A stretch of 64,000 nucleotides of DNA from positions 1 through 64,000 of the forward strand of contig CAIOYD010000025.1 of the NCBI GenBank assembly GCA_903862415.1, given 5' to 3'. The translations under genes were made by a program, and so were the position numbers. Shown in pieces: positions 1 to 8,326 of this stretch; position 1 is the first letter of the stretch, and every line of letters begins with the position of its first letter. The notes beneath the pieces are model-generated. The model was not told where the DNA came from. It saw only the letters and a program-made list of their open reading frames with translations, and did no database searches. Source of the DNA: an uncultured Oxalobacteraceae bacterium. GTDB taxonomy: Bacteria; Pseudomonadota; Gammaproteobacteria; Burkholderiales; Burkholderiaceae_D.

Positions 1-26
1 CTTCTTATTTCGTAAATGATGTCCAT
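1..26 (-). CDS. Start of a probable IS21-type transposase (IstA), partial
   Basis: A minus-strand ATG at 26-24 lies a few bases after a GGAGTG ribosome-binding site and encodes MDIIYEIR before the window ends. This start resembles IS21-family IstA proteins, whose N-terminus leads into a helix-turn-helix, but eight residues cannot prove it. Its position directly after the stem-loop leader of the putative element supports the call. Confidence 0.35.
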
Positions 27-139
27 ATAAATCACTCCAGATACCCCCGGCTAAAACACCGGATGGTGACACACTAAGGTGGAAACTTTTGGGCGCTGTT
101 TCCACCTCTAATCTGGTAAGTATTGCACGCTGTTTGACA
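1..139 (-). mobile_element. Probable end of an IS21-like insertion sequence (truncated by window edge)
   Basis: On the minus strand a response-regulator-like start runs into unrelated DNA beginning TGTCAAACAGCG near 139. That DNA holds a stem-loop (GGTGGAAAC at 78-86 pairing with GTTTCCACC at 98-106) and then a new ribosome-binding site and ATG at 26. IS21-family elements begin with TG and carry a short leader before istA. The exact terminus, the inverted repeats and the family cannot be confirmed because the rest of the element lies outside the window. Confidence 0.45.
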
Positions 140-164
140 GTGCGGAAGGGCGTGCTGCGGTCAT
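108..164 (-). pseudogene. 5' remnant of the response-regulator gene partnered with the upstream sensor kinase
   Basis: Seventeen bases after the kinase stop codon, with a GAGAG ribosome-binding site, an ATG at 164-162 starts MTAARPSAL, a plausible LytR/AlgR-type regulator start. The expected phosphoacceptor motif does not follow. After about nine codons the frame enters the putative insertion-sequence end and stops at 108. LytS-type kinases are normally cotranscribed with a LytTR regulator, so this looks like an insertional knockout. The remainder may survive beyond the left edge on the far side of the element. Confidence 0.45.
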
Positions 165-180
165 GATGGACTCTCAGGAA

Positions 181-1272
181 TTAAAATCGGGCCGGGAAAT
201 TGAGTTCGGCGCTAAAACCATGCGGATGACGCGTGGCCAGACTCAGCTGTGCATCGTCTGCAAAAATTAACTGCAACCGTTCACGCAGGTTGCTTAATCC
301 CGTGCCTAAACCTTTACTCGCGTGCTTAGCGTGGGCATCTTGTGCAAGACCGATACCTGTGTCACTGACCTGCGCCAGACAGCGACCGTCTTTGAGTCGC
401 ACGGCAACATCAATCCGCCCACCCTCTTCACTCGGATCAATGCCGTGACGCACCGCATTTTCCACCAATGTCAGCAAGGTCATCGGCGGGCATTGAATCT
501 GTACGGCGGCATCATCCATCCGGATAGAAAACTGCAACCGGTCTGGCATACGCATATGCATCAGTTCGAGATAGGCGCGCACCAATTCCAATTCTTTACC
601 CAGCGTGGACGTGGCCTCATTGAGCGTCGGCACGGCCGCGCGCAAGTAAGCGATCAGGCTATTCAACACGGCAGATGCCTGCGGTGATCCGGAGTCCACC
701 AATTCACGTACATTCGCCAGCGTATTGAAGAGGAAATGCGGCTCTACCTGTGCCTGCAACAAACGCAGGCGCGAATCAAGCGCATCGCGGGCAAATTCAC
801 TGCGCTCCAACTCCAGCGACAGCGACAGTCTTTGTGCCTGACCACTGATATGACGATACAACGCAGACATGGCAATCCATGGTGAAACTAACAGCCCGGC
901 AGCGTTCAGAAGACCAAAGCCGAGCAGTTTTTTTTCATCCAGCGACCATACCATCGGGTTTGAAAACGTGGTCGCCGAATAAATACATATCGTCGCCAAT
1001 GGCACCACGAGGGCGACTGCCGCCACCTGCAACACCCAGCGTGCCAACCAGGACGGCATGCGTTGCGGCCAGCGTTCAACCACACCAAAAATGAATAATT
1101 GGCACAAGCCAACGAAGAGCAGCCGGAACAAAAGCAAGGCCCATGAGGCTTCAAAAATGGGCAGCCAGATGAGGCCAACAGCCACACTGACCAGCACCAC
1201 GACACGCACACGCCGCCAACCGAACAGTGGTTGCGGCTCAGACACAGAAGGAGATGACACGGCATCATTCAT
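181..1272 (-). CDS. LytS/YehU-type sensor histidine kinase
   Basis: This 363-residue membrane kinase has about four hydrophobic segments in residues 22-140. A His_kinase domain follows with the motif QVEPHFLFNTL (phosphoaccepting H179), then an HATPase domain with the N box LVENAVRHG and the G box DTGIGLA. That order is characteristic of LytS/YehU/AlgZ kinases, which autophosphorylate and pass phosphate to a LytTR-type regulator controlling envelope or uptake functions. The gene immediately downstream on the same strand appears to be the partner regulator, broken by an insertion element. The kinase itself is full length and intact, so it may now lack a target or use another regulator. No ligand-binding periplasmic domain is visible. 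Confidence 0.9.
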   Translation of the reverse strand: MNDAVSSPSVSEPQPLFGWRRVRVVVLVSVAVGLIWLPIFEASWALLLFRLLFVGLCQLFIFGVVERWPQRMPSWLARWVLQVAAVALVVPLATICIYSATTFSNPMVWSLDEKKLLGFGLLNAAGLLVSPWIAMSALYRHISGQAQRLSLSLELERSEFARDALDSRLRLLQAQVEPHFLFNTLANVRELVDSGSPQASAVLNSLIAYLRAAVPTLNEATSTLGKELELVRAYLELMHMRMPDRLQFSIRMDDAAVQIQCPPMTLLTLVENAVRHGIDPSEEGGRIDVAVRLKDGRCLAQVSDTGIGLAQDAHAKHASKGLGTGLSNLRERLQLIFADDAQLSLATRHPHGFSAELNFPARF

Positions 1273-1404
1273 GATTGACTCATTTCACTGCAGCAGAAAT
1301 GAGCGAGTGTATACTGCCTGACAATCCTTGGGCATTTACATCGACAGACCACGCGCTGGGCTGGCTGGGATACGATATACAGGGATGAAACGCAGCACTC
1401 ACAA

Positions 1405-3219
1405 TCAGCGCGCGGCCAGGCGCACAAACCCATCCGCACTCCAGCCTTCACTTCCCACGCCGTGATGCACAAAAAATAATCCGTCGGGATCGTATTTCTT
1501 TTTAACCGACTGCAGTCTGGGATAATTGGCTCCCCAGAACGCCTGCTGCCAGTGCGGGTTGAAATAATTACTTTCTGAAACGTAGGAACCTGGTCGGGGA
1601 ACGATACGGGTCAGTGGCTGCATGGCCAGATCAATGCGCTGAGCATCGCGACTGGCCGCCTGGGTATCGATGGCAGCATCCGGTTGTCCGGCATAGGCGG
1701 GCTTTTCACCATCAGCGATAATAATCAGGGCAAAGGCATTTGCAGCAGCAGGATTGGTTGCCGTAGCCTGAGCTGCCTCGATGGCTTCAGGTGGTGCACC
1801 GGCCAATCCTTTGTTGAATTGCATGTCCAGTTTTTTGTGGCGACTGCTTTGATACAGCGCCTCAACTAGTTGCCTGCGCTGTGCTGTTTTGAGCAGTGAC
1901 TGCGGCATCCAGATAGAGTCGTAACCGTGCAGATAAACACCGACCTGCCCCTGATCACCGGACCACCAGCCGTAATAGCTGGGTGAACCTGGTCGCTGAT
2001 CGGGAATCATCGAACTGTTTCCTTCCACATTCCACCATCCCCGCGCCTTCCAGGCTCCGGCACCTAGTTCATCAACAATCGTCAAGTCTTGCGCTGAGGT
2101 GCGCACCCAGTCAAAAAAGGGTTGCCAGTCCTGCTGGGCAGCGTGCTCATCGAGCCCCTGACATACCATGGAAATTTCCAGCGTATTGTCCGGCCCCAGA
2201 TGGACTTGTTCGCCCCAATGCGGATTAAACAGATGCCCGGCATAAAACTGCATGAAATGATCGATTAAACGGTGATACGCCGCGTCGGAATTGGCTTTGA
2301 TTTTTCCCCAGGCTGCGCCAAAGTACTCTGGCAATGCATGGGTGCGCAGCGTCACTTTGGTCACCACTCCCCAACTGCCACCACCACCGCCTTTCAAAGC
2401 CCAGAATAAATCGGCATGGGTATGCGCATTCACTATCCGCACCTCACCATCGGCAGTGACGATTTCGGCTTCCAGTAATCCGGACGCCACGGAACCAAAA
2501 CCCTTGGAAAAACTGCCGTAACCGCCACTTTGAATTAATCCTGCCACACCCACATCGGTACATCCACCACCTTGCACATAGCGTCCCGCCTCAGCAACCA
2601 CCGCGTGATACATATCTATCCAGAGCGCCCCGGCTCCGGCAGTCACGGCGGGCACCGGCGCATCCACCCCTTCGCCACCCCGGGCAACAAACTGATCGTG
2701 CAGACTGACCTGTTTCATGGCACGGGTCCAGATCAGCAGGGAGTCGGGTGCATTTGAGGTTCCCTGATAACTGTGACCGGTTCCCTTAACGACCAGGCGC
2801 AAGTTGTGTTGACGGGCAAAGTTGACACCAGCGACCACATCGGCCGTCGTTTGTGCTTTGATTGCATACACACTCGGCGCGGGTTTCCAGGCATTCAACC
2901 AACCGGAAACCTGAGTGCCGCCAGGCTGATCACCCAGATAAAATGGATTGTGCATATGGCTGACGACGTCAGAACACGCTTCGCCTTCCGGTTGCGCAAC
3001 GCAAGCACCAAACAAGGCGGGCACGGCGAGTAAATTACCATGCACTGCCTGCTTTAATTCTGACCATACCGCTTCCGATGGCCAGTTCACATCGCCCGGC
3101 CGGACACGGCTTTTGCCTGCAACCGCCATAGCGGCAACGGCTTTGCTGATGATAGAAGCATTCAACCCGGCAGACAGCGACAGGGCCCCACTCCAACGTA
3201 AAAATGATCTGCGCTGCAT
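1405..3219 (-). CDS. Tat-exported berberine-bridge-type FAD-binding oxidase
   Basis: I start this protein at 3219 (604 residues): CCGGAGAACCAA precedes that ATG, and a Tat signal (RRSFLRW) follows at once. The upstream in-frame extension is implausible. A PCMH-type FAD domain spans roughly residues 110-290. H149 in KGTGHSYQG and C220 in VQGGGCTD match the two residues that attach FAD bicovalently in berberine-bridge and carbohydrate oxidases. The C-terminal BBE segment is present (SNYFNPHW, YDPDGLFFVHHG). Relatives oxidise sugars, alcohols or alkaloids with oxygen and release hydrogen peroxide. Export in folded form fits covalent FAD. The substrate is unknown. It stands alone as a transcription unit. 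Confidence 0.85.
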   Translation of the reverse strand: MQRRSFLRWSGALSLSAGLNASIISKAVAAMAVAGKSRVRPGDVNWPSEAVWSELKQAVHGNLLAVPALFGACVAQPEGEACSDVVSHMHNPFYLGDQPGGTQVSGWLNAWKPAPSVYAIKAQTTADVVAGVNFARQHNLRLVVKGTGHSYQGTSNAPDSLLIWTRAMKQVSLHDQFVARGGEGVDAPVPAVTAGAGALWIDMYHAVVAEAGRYVQGGGCTDVGVAGLIQSGGYGSFSKGFGSVASGLLEAEIVTADGEVRIVNAHTHADLFWALKGGGGGSWGVVTKVTLRTHALPEYFGAAWGKIKANSDAAYHRLIDHFMQFYAGHLFNPHWGEQVHLGPDNTLEISMVCQGLDEHAAQQDWQPFFDWVRTSAQDLTIVDELGAGAWKARGWWNVEGNSSMIPDQRPGSPSYYGWWSGDQGQVGVYLHGYDSIWMPQSLLKTAQRRQLVEALYQSSRHKKLDMQFNKGLAGAPPEAIEAAQATATNPAAANAFALIIIADGEKPAYAGQPDAAIDTQAASRDAQRIDLAMQPLTRIVPRPGSYVSESNYFNPHWQQAFWGANYPRLQSVKKKYDPDGLFFVHHGVGSEGWSADGFVRLAAR

Positions 3220-3299
3220 TTGGTTCTCCGGAAATAAAGTTACTTCGGTTTTATTTAGTATGTTCAGCTCGACTATTGCGAATACCAAGATGCGTTCAA

Positions 3300-4934
3300 T
3301 TAAAACACCAGATCTAATGAATTATTATTCATTGCTCTTGGATCCGGCGTATACGCGAAATGATCGCGATACAGGTAACTGGTATGTGAGCGTACCAGAT
3401 TAGGGCGAGATAAATTCGGTGTAATAAATCTTGCGATAACTTCAGGCCGATTCCATTGATCCGGTTCAATGACAGCAATACCGACACCTTCCAAACTCTG
3501 TTTTTTAACTGTTTCCCAATCGACAGGCTTACGCTCAGCATGTTCCAGCAAAGGCGTCATTTCCATTGCCTCAACTACCGAATCATCGAGTTCAATAAGG
3601 TCATTATCTCTCACGGCGGGCGACTGGGCTGGATGACGAGCATCAGATTGCACTAAACCTGCAACAACGCCAGTTTCAAACACGTTTTGCCTTGCCTCCA
3701 ATACAATAACATGTTTTTTAAGGGCAGCGAGCCGGGCTAATCCCGCATTTGCTTCTGCCTGAGTAAATCGGCAATCGTCCATCAGTGCCAAAAAATCATC
3801 TTCAGAAATATTGTTAATCCTGGCGATGATATCGGTATCGAGCACAGGCGGCAGCCACACCCCTCGCAATGCACGATCTCTATCTACCGTGCTATGCGGA
3901 TGCTCAATATACGAGCCACCACAGATATCATTGTCAATTGATTTCACTTCACGGCGTTCTGGATTGATTCTGTAATTCGCTCCGTGGCGATCACCCTGGC
4001 CTGTTAATGCATCTATTATTTGTAACTCAATGGAACGTTTAACTATCACCGGATCAGAAAAGAGCTGTTCTACATCCATTGACGATGCATAGTTGGCGCC
4101 AGTCTGGCCTTGAGCTTCTTTTAATCCGTAATACCATGTTCCGTCATATTTAAAAAATTTGGTTTCTGGAACAACATCAAATCCCAACAACTGACTGCAG
4201 CGAAAAGTAAAAAATGAACGCAATCCAAACTTGGGGGCATGCGGATCTATGTTGGATACATGTGATGCTATTTGAGGAATGACTCCATATTGCACCATAG
4301 GTTTACAAAAAAATTTTTCGCCAGTATTAATGCATTCAAGGACAAGTAACTTTGCACCTCTCTCATACACTTGCCGACAATTTTCAGGGAAAATTATGTC
4401 ATCTGAATTAAGTTCTCTTGGCATAAAAGAAGGCGGGTACTTTTTTAACACCACCATCCCCAATTTATTGGCAAACACCGTATCATATTCCGCATATAAC
4501 TCAGGAAAATCTTGTACATCTTTTGAAAGTGCTGCCAAAAAATCGGTGAGCGTTTGATATTGATCCAGTTCCAGCACTGCATCATCAAGACCAAGCTGAA
4601 CATGTCCATTGACTTCACTGACCGTTATCGTACTGCCTTTAAAATCTAAAAACAACTTCTGGCTTCCCGGATCGCCTTCAATGTCACCCTCACTCTGAGC
4701 GTTTAGTGCCTTACAGGCAAAAGCGGCGAAATCAATTTTCTTGGCCCGCATGTTATGCAGGGAATATAGTTTATAAGCTCCTACTGCCACGCCCACACTC
4801 AAAAATCCCAACACCCCCAAAGCAACCTTGGTTGACTCCAATGTTTTATAGTCGGCAGCACGAATCAGCATGGACTTGCCTGAAACATCTTGAGTACAGG
4901 CACGATTAAACGTAGTTATTGTCAGGTGATGCAT
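3300..4934 (-). CDS. PI3/4-kinase-like or HipA-like protein with N-terminal membrane segment
   Basis: I start it at 4934 (AAAGGAAAAAAC before the ATG), giving 544 residues. Residues 38-58 form one hydrophobic helix. Residues 95-150 form a beta/alpha stretch that resembles the N-terminal part of the pentapeptide-repeat protein at 19033-20568. The C-terminal half carries an atypical kinase core: K211 in FFCKPM (ATP lysine candidate), hinge-like YYGLKEAQ, catalytic loop GDRHGAN (D315, N320) and metal-binding IDND (D334, D336). The DRHxxN and DND pair is the signature of PI3/PI4-kinase-like and HipA folds, not of classical protein kinases. No antitoxin gene is adjacent, which argues against HipBA. 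A translocated effector or lipid/protein kinase is a possible role. Function unknown. Confidence 0.6.
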   Translation of the reverse strand: MHHLTITTFNRACTQDVSGKSMLIRAADYKTLESTKVALGVLGFLSVGVAVGAYKLYSLHNMRAKKIDFAAFACKALNAQSEGDIEGDPGSQKLFLDFKGSTITVSEVNGHVQLGLDDAVLELDQYQTLTDFLAALSKDVQDFPELYAEYDTVFANKLGMVVLKKYPPSFMPRELNSDDIIFPENCRQVYERGAKLLVLECINTGEKFFCKPMVQYGVIPQIASHVSNIDPHAPKFGLRSFFTFRCSQLLGFDVVPETKFFKYDGTWYYGLKEAQGQTGANYASSMDVEQLFSDPVIVKRSIELQIIDALTGQGDRHGANYRINPERREVKSIDNDICGGSYIEHPHSTVDRDRALRGVWLPPVLDTDIIARINNISEDDFLALMDDCRFTQAEANAGLARLAALKKHVIVLEARQNVFETGVVAGLVQSDARHPAQSPAVRDNDLIELDDSVVEAMEMTPLLEHAERKPVDWETVKKQSLEGVGIAVIEPDQWNRPEVIARFITPNLSRPNLVRSHTSYLYRDHFAYTPDPRAMNNNSLDLVF

Positions 4935-5122
4935 GTTTTTTCCTTTTCGGGTTGAGATTAACGTGCGAAACTGTAACCACACTCAACATTGAACTCTACT
5001 GTTAGCTATACCTATTGCCAATTCCGTGGCGATCTGGTTTAAATTTTTCAGCAACGAACCAGCCGTGATCGCTTAAATTTAATTTCATCGTGACCGCAAT
5101 CTACAAGGTGGGAAGCCAAGTT

Positions 5123-6343
5123 ATGAATTCCAATTCTGACGAACACATTCCAAAAGTACACGACTCTGAGCGCAACAAGTTGGGGGTCCACCCTGAGGTG
5201 ATTAAACTCGGGTTCGTGAGTTTGCTCACCGATCTGAGTTCTGAGATGATTTTTGCCGTGTTTGCGGTTTTTTTCACTACCGTTGCCGGTGCTTCGGCAG
5301 CCTTGTTGGGAGTGGTGGAAGGCTGTGCTGATTTTTCTGCCTCGTCCTTAAACTATTTCGCTGGCTGGTTATCCGACCGCACCGGAAAACGCAAAATCTT
5401 CGCTCTGGCCGGATATACCTTCTCGACGCTGGCCAAACTCATTTTGATCGTCAGCAGTTCTGTTGTTGGCTTGAGTGTGTTTCGTGTGGTTGAGCGGCTG
5501 GGAAAAAGCTTTCGTGGCCCACCACGAGATGCCTGGCTTGCGGCCGTGGCTGACAAACAGACCCGTGGTTATTCCTTCGGCGTGCATAAGGCACTCGATA
5601 AAACCGGTGCCATCCTCGGCCCGCTGGTCGCTTACGGCTTGCTTTGGTGGTTGGGAGAGGGCGCTGCTACTTTCCGTACTTTATTCTGGGTCGCACTGAT
5701 CCCTGCGTTGCTGAGCATCGTGGTGCTGAATCGGGTCAACGAACGCGCTGGCAAGCCGCATCCGCGTGAAAACCTGGCCCACAGCTGGGCAATTTTAAGC
5801 CCAGCTTTCAAGCGCTACCTTGCCACGGCTGGAATTTTTTCACTGGCTTACTTCAGTTACAGCTTTTTGCTGTTGCGCGCCCACACGCTAGGCTTTGACG
5901 TCAAAGAAATCGTTTTGCTGTACGCTCTTTCCAACATTGCCTGTGTTCTCGCTGCACCACTGACGGGCAAACTGGGCGATCATATTGGACGCTCGCGCAT
6001 CATCCTGTTGAGTTACCTGATTTATCTGTTAATGAGTCTGGGGTTCGCTTTTGCAAGTAGTCAATGGCAAATCATCGTTTTGTTCGTGGTTTATGGTGTG
6101 TTCTATTCGATCGACGAAGCACAAAGCAAAGCCTTCATCGCCGATCTCGAACACGAACGGCGCGCTTCGGCCATCGGCATGTATAACTTCGTCACCGGGA
6201 TCATCTACCTGCCCGCCTCGATGATCGCCGGCGCATTATGGTTATTCCATCCGGCGGCCGCTTTTATTGTGGCAGCCTTCATCACGTCTCTGGCGATGGC
6301 CAGCTTCGTCATTTTGCGACCGGACCGGTATTTCCACTTGTAA
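5123..6343 (+). CDS. MFS transporter
   Basis: This is a major facilitator permease of about 406 residues and 12 transmembrane segments. The cytoplasmic loop GWLSDRTGKRK is the MFS signature between helices 2 and 3, and a second copy GKLGDHIGRSR marks the C-terminal half. A start at 5123 is preferred to the in-frame GTG at 5090, because GGAAG lies eight bases upstream of the ATG and the extra residues look non-coding. The substrate cannot be read from the sequence. The next gene, a metal exporter, follows after 76 bases and could be cotranscribed. Confidence 0.85.
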   Translation: MNSNSDEHIPKVHDSERNKLGVHPEVIKLGFVSLLTDLSSEMIFAVFAVFFTTVAGASAALLGVVEGCADFSASSLNYFAGWLSDRTGKRKIFALAGYTFSTLAKLILIVSSSVVGLSVFRVVERLGKSFRGPPRDAWLAAVADKQTRGYSFGVHKALDKTGAILGPLVAYGLLWWLGEGAATFRTLFWVALIPALLSIVVLNRVNERAGKPHPRENLAHSWAILSPAFKRYLATAGIFSLAYFSYSFLLLRAHTLGFDVKEIVLLYALSNIACVLAAPLTGKLGDHIGRSRIILLSYLIYLLMSLGFAFASSQWQIIVLFVVYGVFYSIDEAQSKAFIADLEHERRASAIGMYNFVTGIIYLPASMIAGALWLFHPAAAFIVAAFITSLAMASFVILRPDRYFHL

Positions 6344-6419
6344 GGTCGATGAAATTACTTGACCCTGTAGCTGCTACGGGGTATTTAATGATTGCTTACT
6401 TATCCTCTGGAACACCGTC

Positions 6420-7415
6420 ATGGCACAACATAATCACGCTCATCACGAACCTCACGATCATGATCATGCACATCATGACCACGACCATGATCACGATCAC
6501 CACCACGGCCACGGACATGGTCATCATGTGCATGCGCCCAAAGATTTTGGTAAGGCGTTTCTGATTGGCATTGTGCTCAATACCGGCTTCGTTATCGCTG
6601 AAGTTATCTACGGCATTCTCGGCAATTCGATCGCCCTGCTCGCCGACGCCGGGCACAACCTGAGCGATGTGCTGGGTTTATTGCTTGCATGGGGGGCGAG
6701 CATCCTGGTGAAAAAAATTCCCTCAACCAAGTTTACCTACGGTTTGCGCAGCACCTCAATTCTGGCGGCCTTAATTAATGCCGCCTTACTCTTATTTGTC
6801 ACCGGCGGCATTGCCTGGGAAGCATTATTGCGATTTAATCAACCAACCGAGGTCAATGGTATTACCGTCATTATTGTGGCCACACTGGGGATAGCCATTA
6901 ATCTGGGCACCGCCTTGCTGTTTATGTCAGGCAGCAAGGGCGACCTGAATGTACGCGCTGCGTTCACCCATATGCTGGGCGACGCCGCCATTTCTGCCGG
7001 TGTGGTGGTCGCGGGTATCATTATTATGTTTACTGGCTGGCAATGGTTGGATCCGGCAGTCAGTCTGGTGATCTCTGCACTGGTAATTATGGGAACCTGG
7101 GGTTTGCTGCGCGACTCAACCAATCTGGCCTTGCATGGTGTTCCCGAAGGCATCAATGCCGATACAGTGCGACAGTATCTCGCTTCGCATGACGGTGTGA
7201 CCGAAGTGCATGATTTGCATATCTGGGGGATGAGTACGACAGAGACCGCCCTGACCGCACATTTGGTGATGCCAGCCGGCTATCCGGGGGATCAATTCCG
7301 CATCAAATTATGTGCTGCACTGCAAAATCAATTTAAAATTGCCCACTGCACCATTCAAATTGAGTTGGCTGACACCGAACATGCCTGTGAATTAGCCCCG
7401 GCGCACCTTGTTTAA
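6420..7415 (+). CDS. Cation diffusion facilitator metal exporter with histidine-rich N-terminus
   Basis: This 331-residue CDF/CzcD-ZitB-type exporter moves Zn2+, or a similar divalent metal, out of the cytoplasm in exchange for protons. The first 38 residues contain 20 histidines, a probable metal-buffering tail. Six transmembrane segments follow. The transport site is visible as HNLSD in helix 2 and HMLGD in helix 5. A C-terminal cytoplasmic domain with the LHDLHIW motif mediates dimerisation in the family. The ATG at 6420 has a weak TCTGGAAC ribosome-binding site. No metal-responsive regulator is adjacent, so control is not evident. Zinc is the likeliest ion, but cobalt or cadmium cannot be excluded. 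Confidence 0.92.
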   Translation: MAQHNHAHHEPHDHDHAHHDHDHDHDHHHGHGHGHHVHAPKDFGKAFLIGIVLNTGFVIAEVIYGILGNSIALLADAGHNLSDVLGLLLAWGASILVKKIPSTKFTYGLRSTSILAALINAALLLFVTGGIAWEALLRFNQPTEVNGITVIIVATLGIAINLGTALLFMSGSKGDLNVRAAFTHMLGDAAISAGVVVAGIIIMFTGWQWLDPAVSLVISALVIMGTWGLLRDSTNLALHGVPEGINADTVRQYLASHDGVTEVHDLHIWGMSTTETALTAHLVMPAGYPGDQFRIKLCAALQNQFKIAHCTIQIELADTEHACELAPAHLV

Positions 7416-7522
7416 CATCGTTTAACATTCTTCAACTTACCACTGCCGGCAAATTCATCTATCCTGTATCAGGGTGCGTCATCATCATGGCGTGTTTTTT
7501 TACTATGACGAGGTAGCCGGCA

Positions 7523-8326
7523 ATGTGTGAGCAGCAGAATGGCATAGTAATAGGTGGGAATATCACACGCTTATTCTGTCACGTCTGCACCTCCGTAATT
7601 ATCTTTTTTGCAATTAATATTCCCTGTCCCGGAACTGTCTTTGTCTCTGAAAAAGCGCAGTTAAAAGCCGTCACCGTGATTGAAAATTATCCCTACAGCT
7701 TTGTTGACAAGGGGGTTATTCAGGGCTTGGGGATTGATGTCATGACCATTCTGGCGGACCGCGCTGGTTTTGAGCTCAGCATTGAGGCGCAGCCGGCGAC
7801 ACGAGCATTAATATCTGCTAAAACTCTGGCGTCGGTATTGGTGCTCAATCTGGCCAAAACTCCCGAAAGAGAACCACTGTACTATTGGATCGGGCCAGTT
7901 TCCAGTTCAGACGTCTGGCTGTACAAATTTAAGAGTCGTCGTGATGTGCAGGTACGCAGCATGGAGGATGTCAAACACTATCTGGTCGGTGTAGCCATCA
8001 GCGACGCCACCATCCCGGTGCTGCAACAATATGGCATCCGCTTTGATGTTGCCCCTTCGGATTTGTCCAATTGCAGGAAATTCAAAATTGGACGCTTTGA
8101 ATTAATTACCGTGAATCCGAAAGCCATCCGTGAATTTCTGAGTGCCTGCGGCATAGAGGCAGATCAGGTGGAGCAACTGATCAAATTCCCTCTCGATAAT
8201 TCAATCTATTTTGGCTTAAGCAAACACACCCCCATTGAGGTGGTGAATAAACTCAACACCGAAATGGAGGGCATGAAAAAAGATCAGACGCTCTACAAAA
8301 TCAACAGTAAATGGAAAATTTACTAG
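7523..8326 (+). CDS. Orphan periplasmic substrate-binding protein (SBP_bac_3 type)
   Basis: This is a 267-residue protein with a hydrophobic export segment around residues 15-35, followed by a type 3 periplasmic-binding fold. The start of the mature domain (LKAVTVIENYPYSFVDKG, then GLGIDVMTILADRAGF) is typical of amino-acid-binding proteins and their sensor relatives. No ABC permease or ATPase is nearby, so it may feed an unlinked transporter or act as a diverged sensory or secreted protein. Its last bases overlap the convergent TAXI-type gene by four nucleotides. A similar orphan binding protein occurs at 18132-18890. Confidence 0.7.
   Translation: MCEQQNGIVIGGNITRLFCHVCTSVIIFFAINIPCPGTVFVSEKAQLKAVTVIENYPYSFVDKGVIQGLGIDVMTILADRAGFELSIEAQPATRALISAKTLASVLVLNLAKTPEREPLYYWIGPVSSSDVWLYKFKSRRDVQVRSMEDVKHYLVGVAISDATIPVLQQYGIRFDVAPSDLSNCRKFKIGRFELITVNPKAIREFLSACGIEADQVEQLIKFPLDNSIYFGLSKHTPIEVVNKLNTEMEGMKKDQTLYKINSKWKIY

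Noticed and set aside
3220-3288. Upstream in-frame extension of the flavin oxidase
   Set aside because: It would bury the Tat signal, and the internal start has a strong ribosome-binding site.
3300-4934. HipA toxin of a toxin-antitoxin pair
   Set aside because: No HipB-like helix-turn-helix gene is adjacent, and the N-terminal membrane segment and beta domain are unlike HipA.
6396-6656. A minus-strand frame opposite the His-rich start of the CDF gene
   Set aside because: Its Met/Val repeats are simply the complement of histidine codons.
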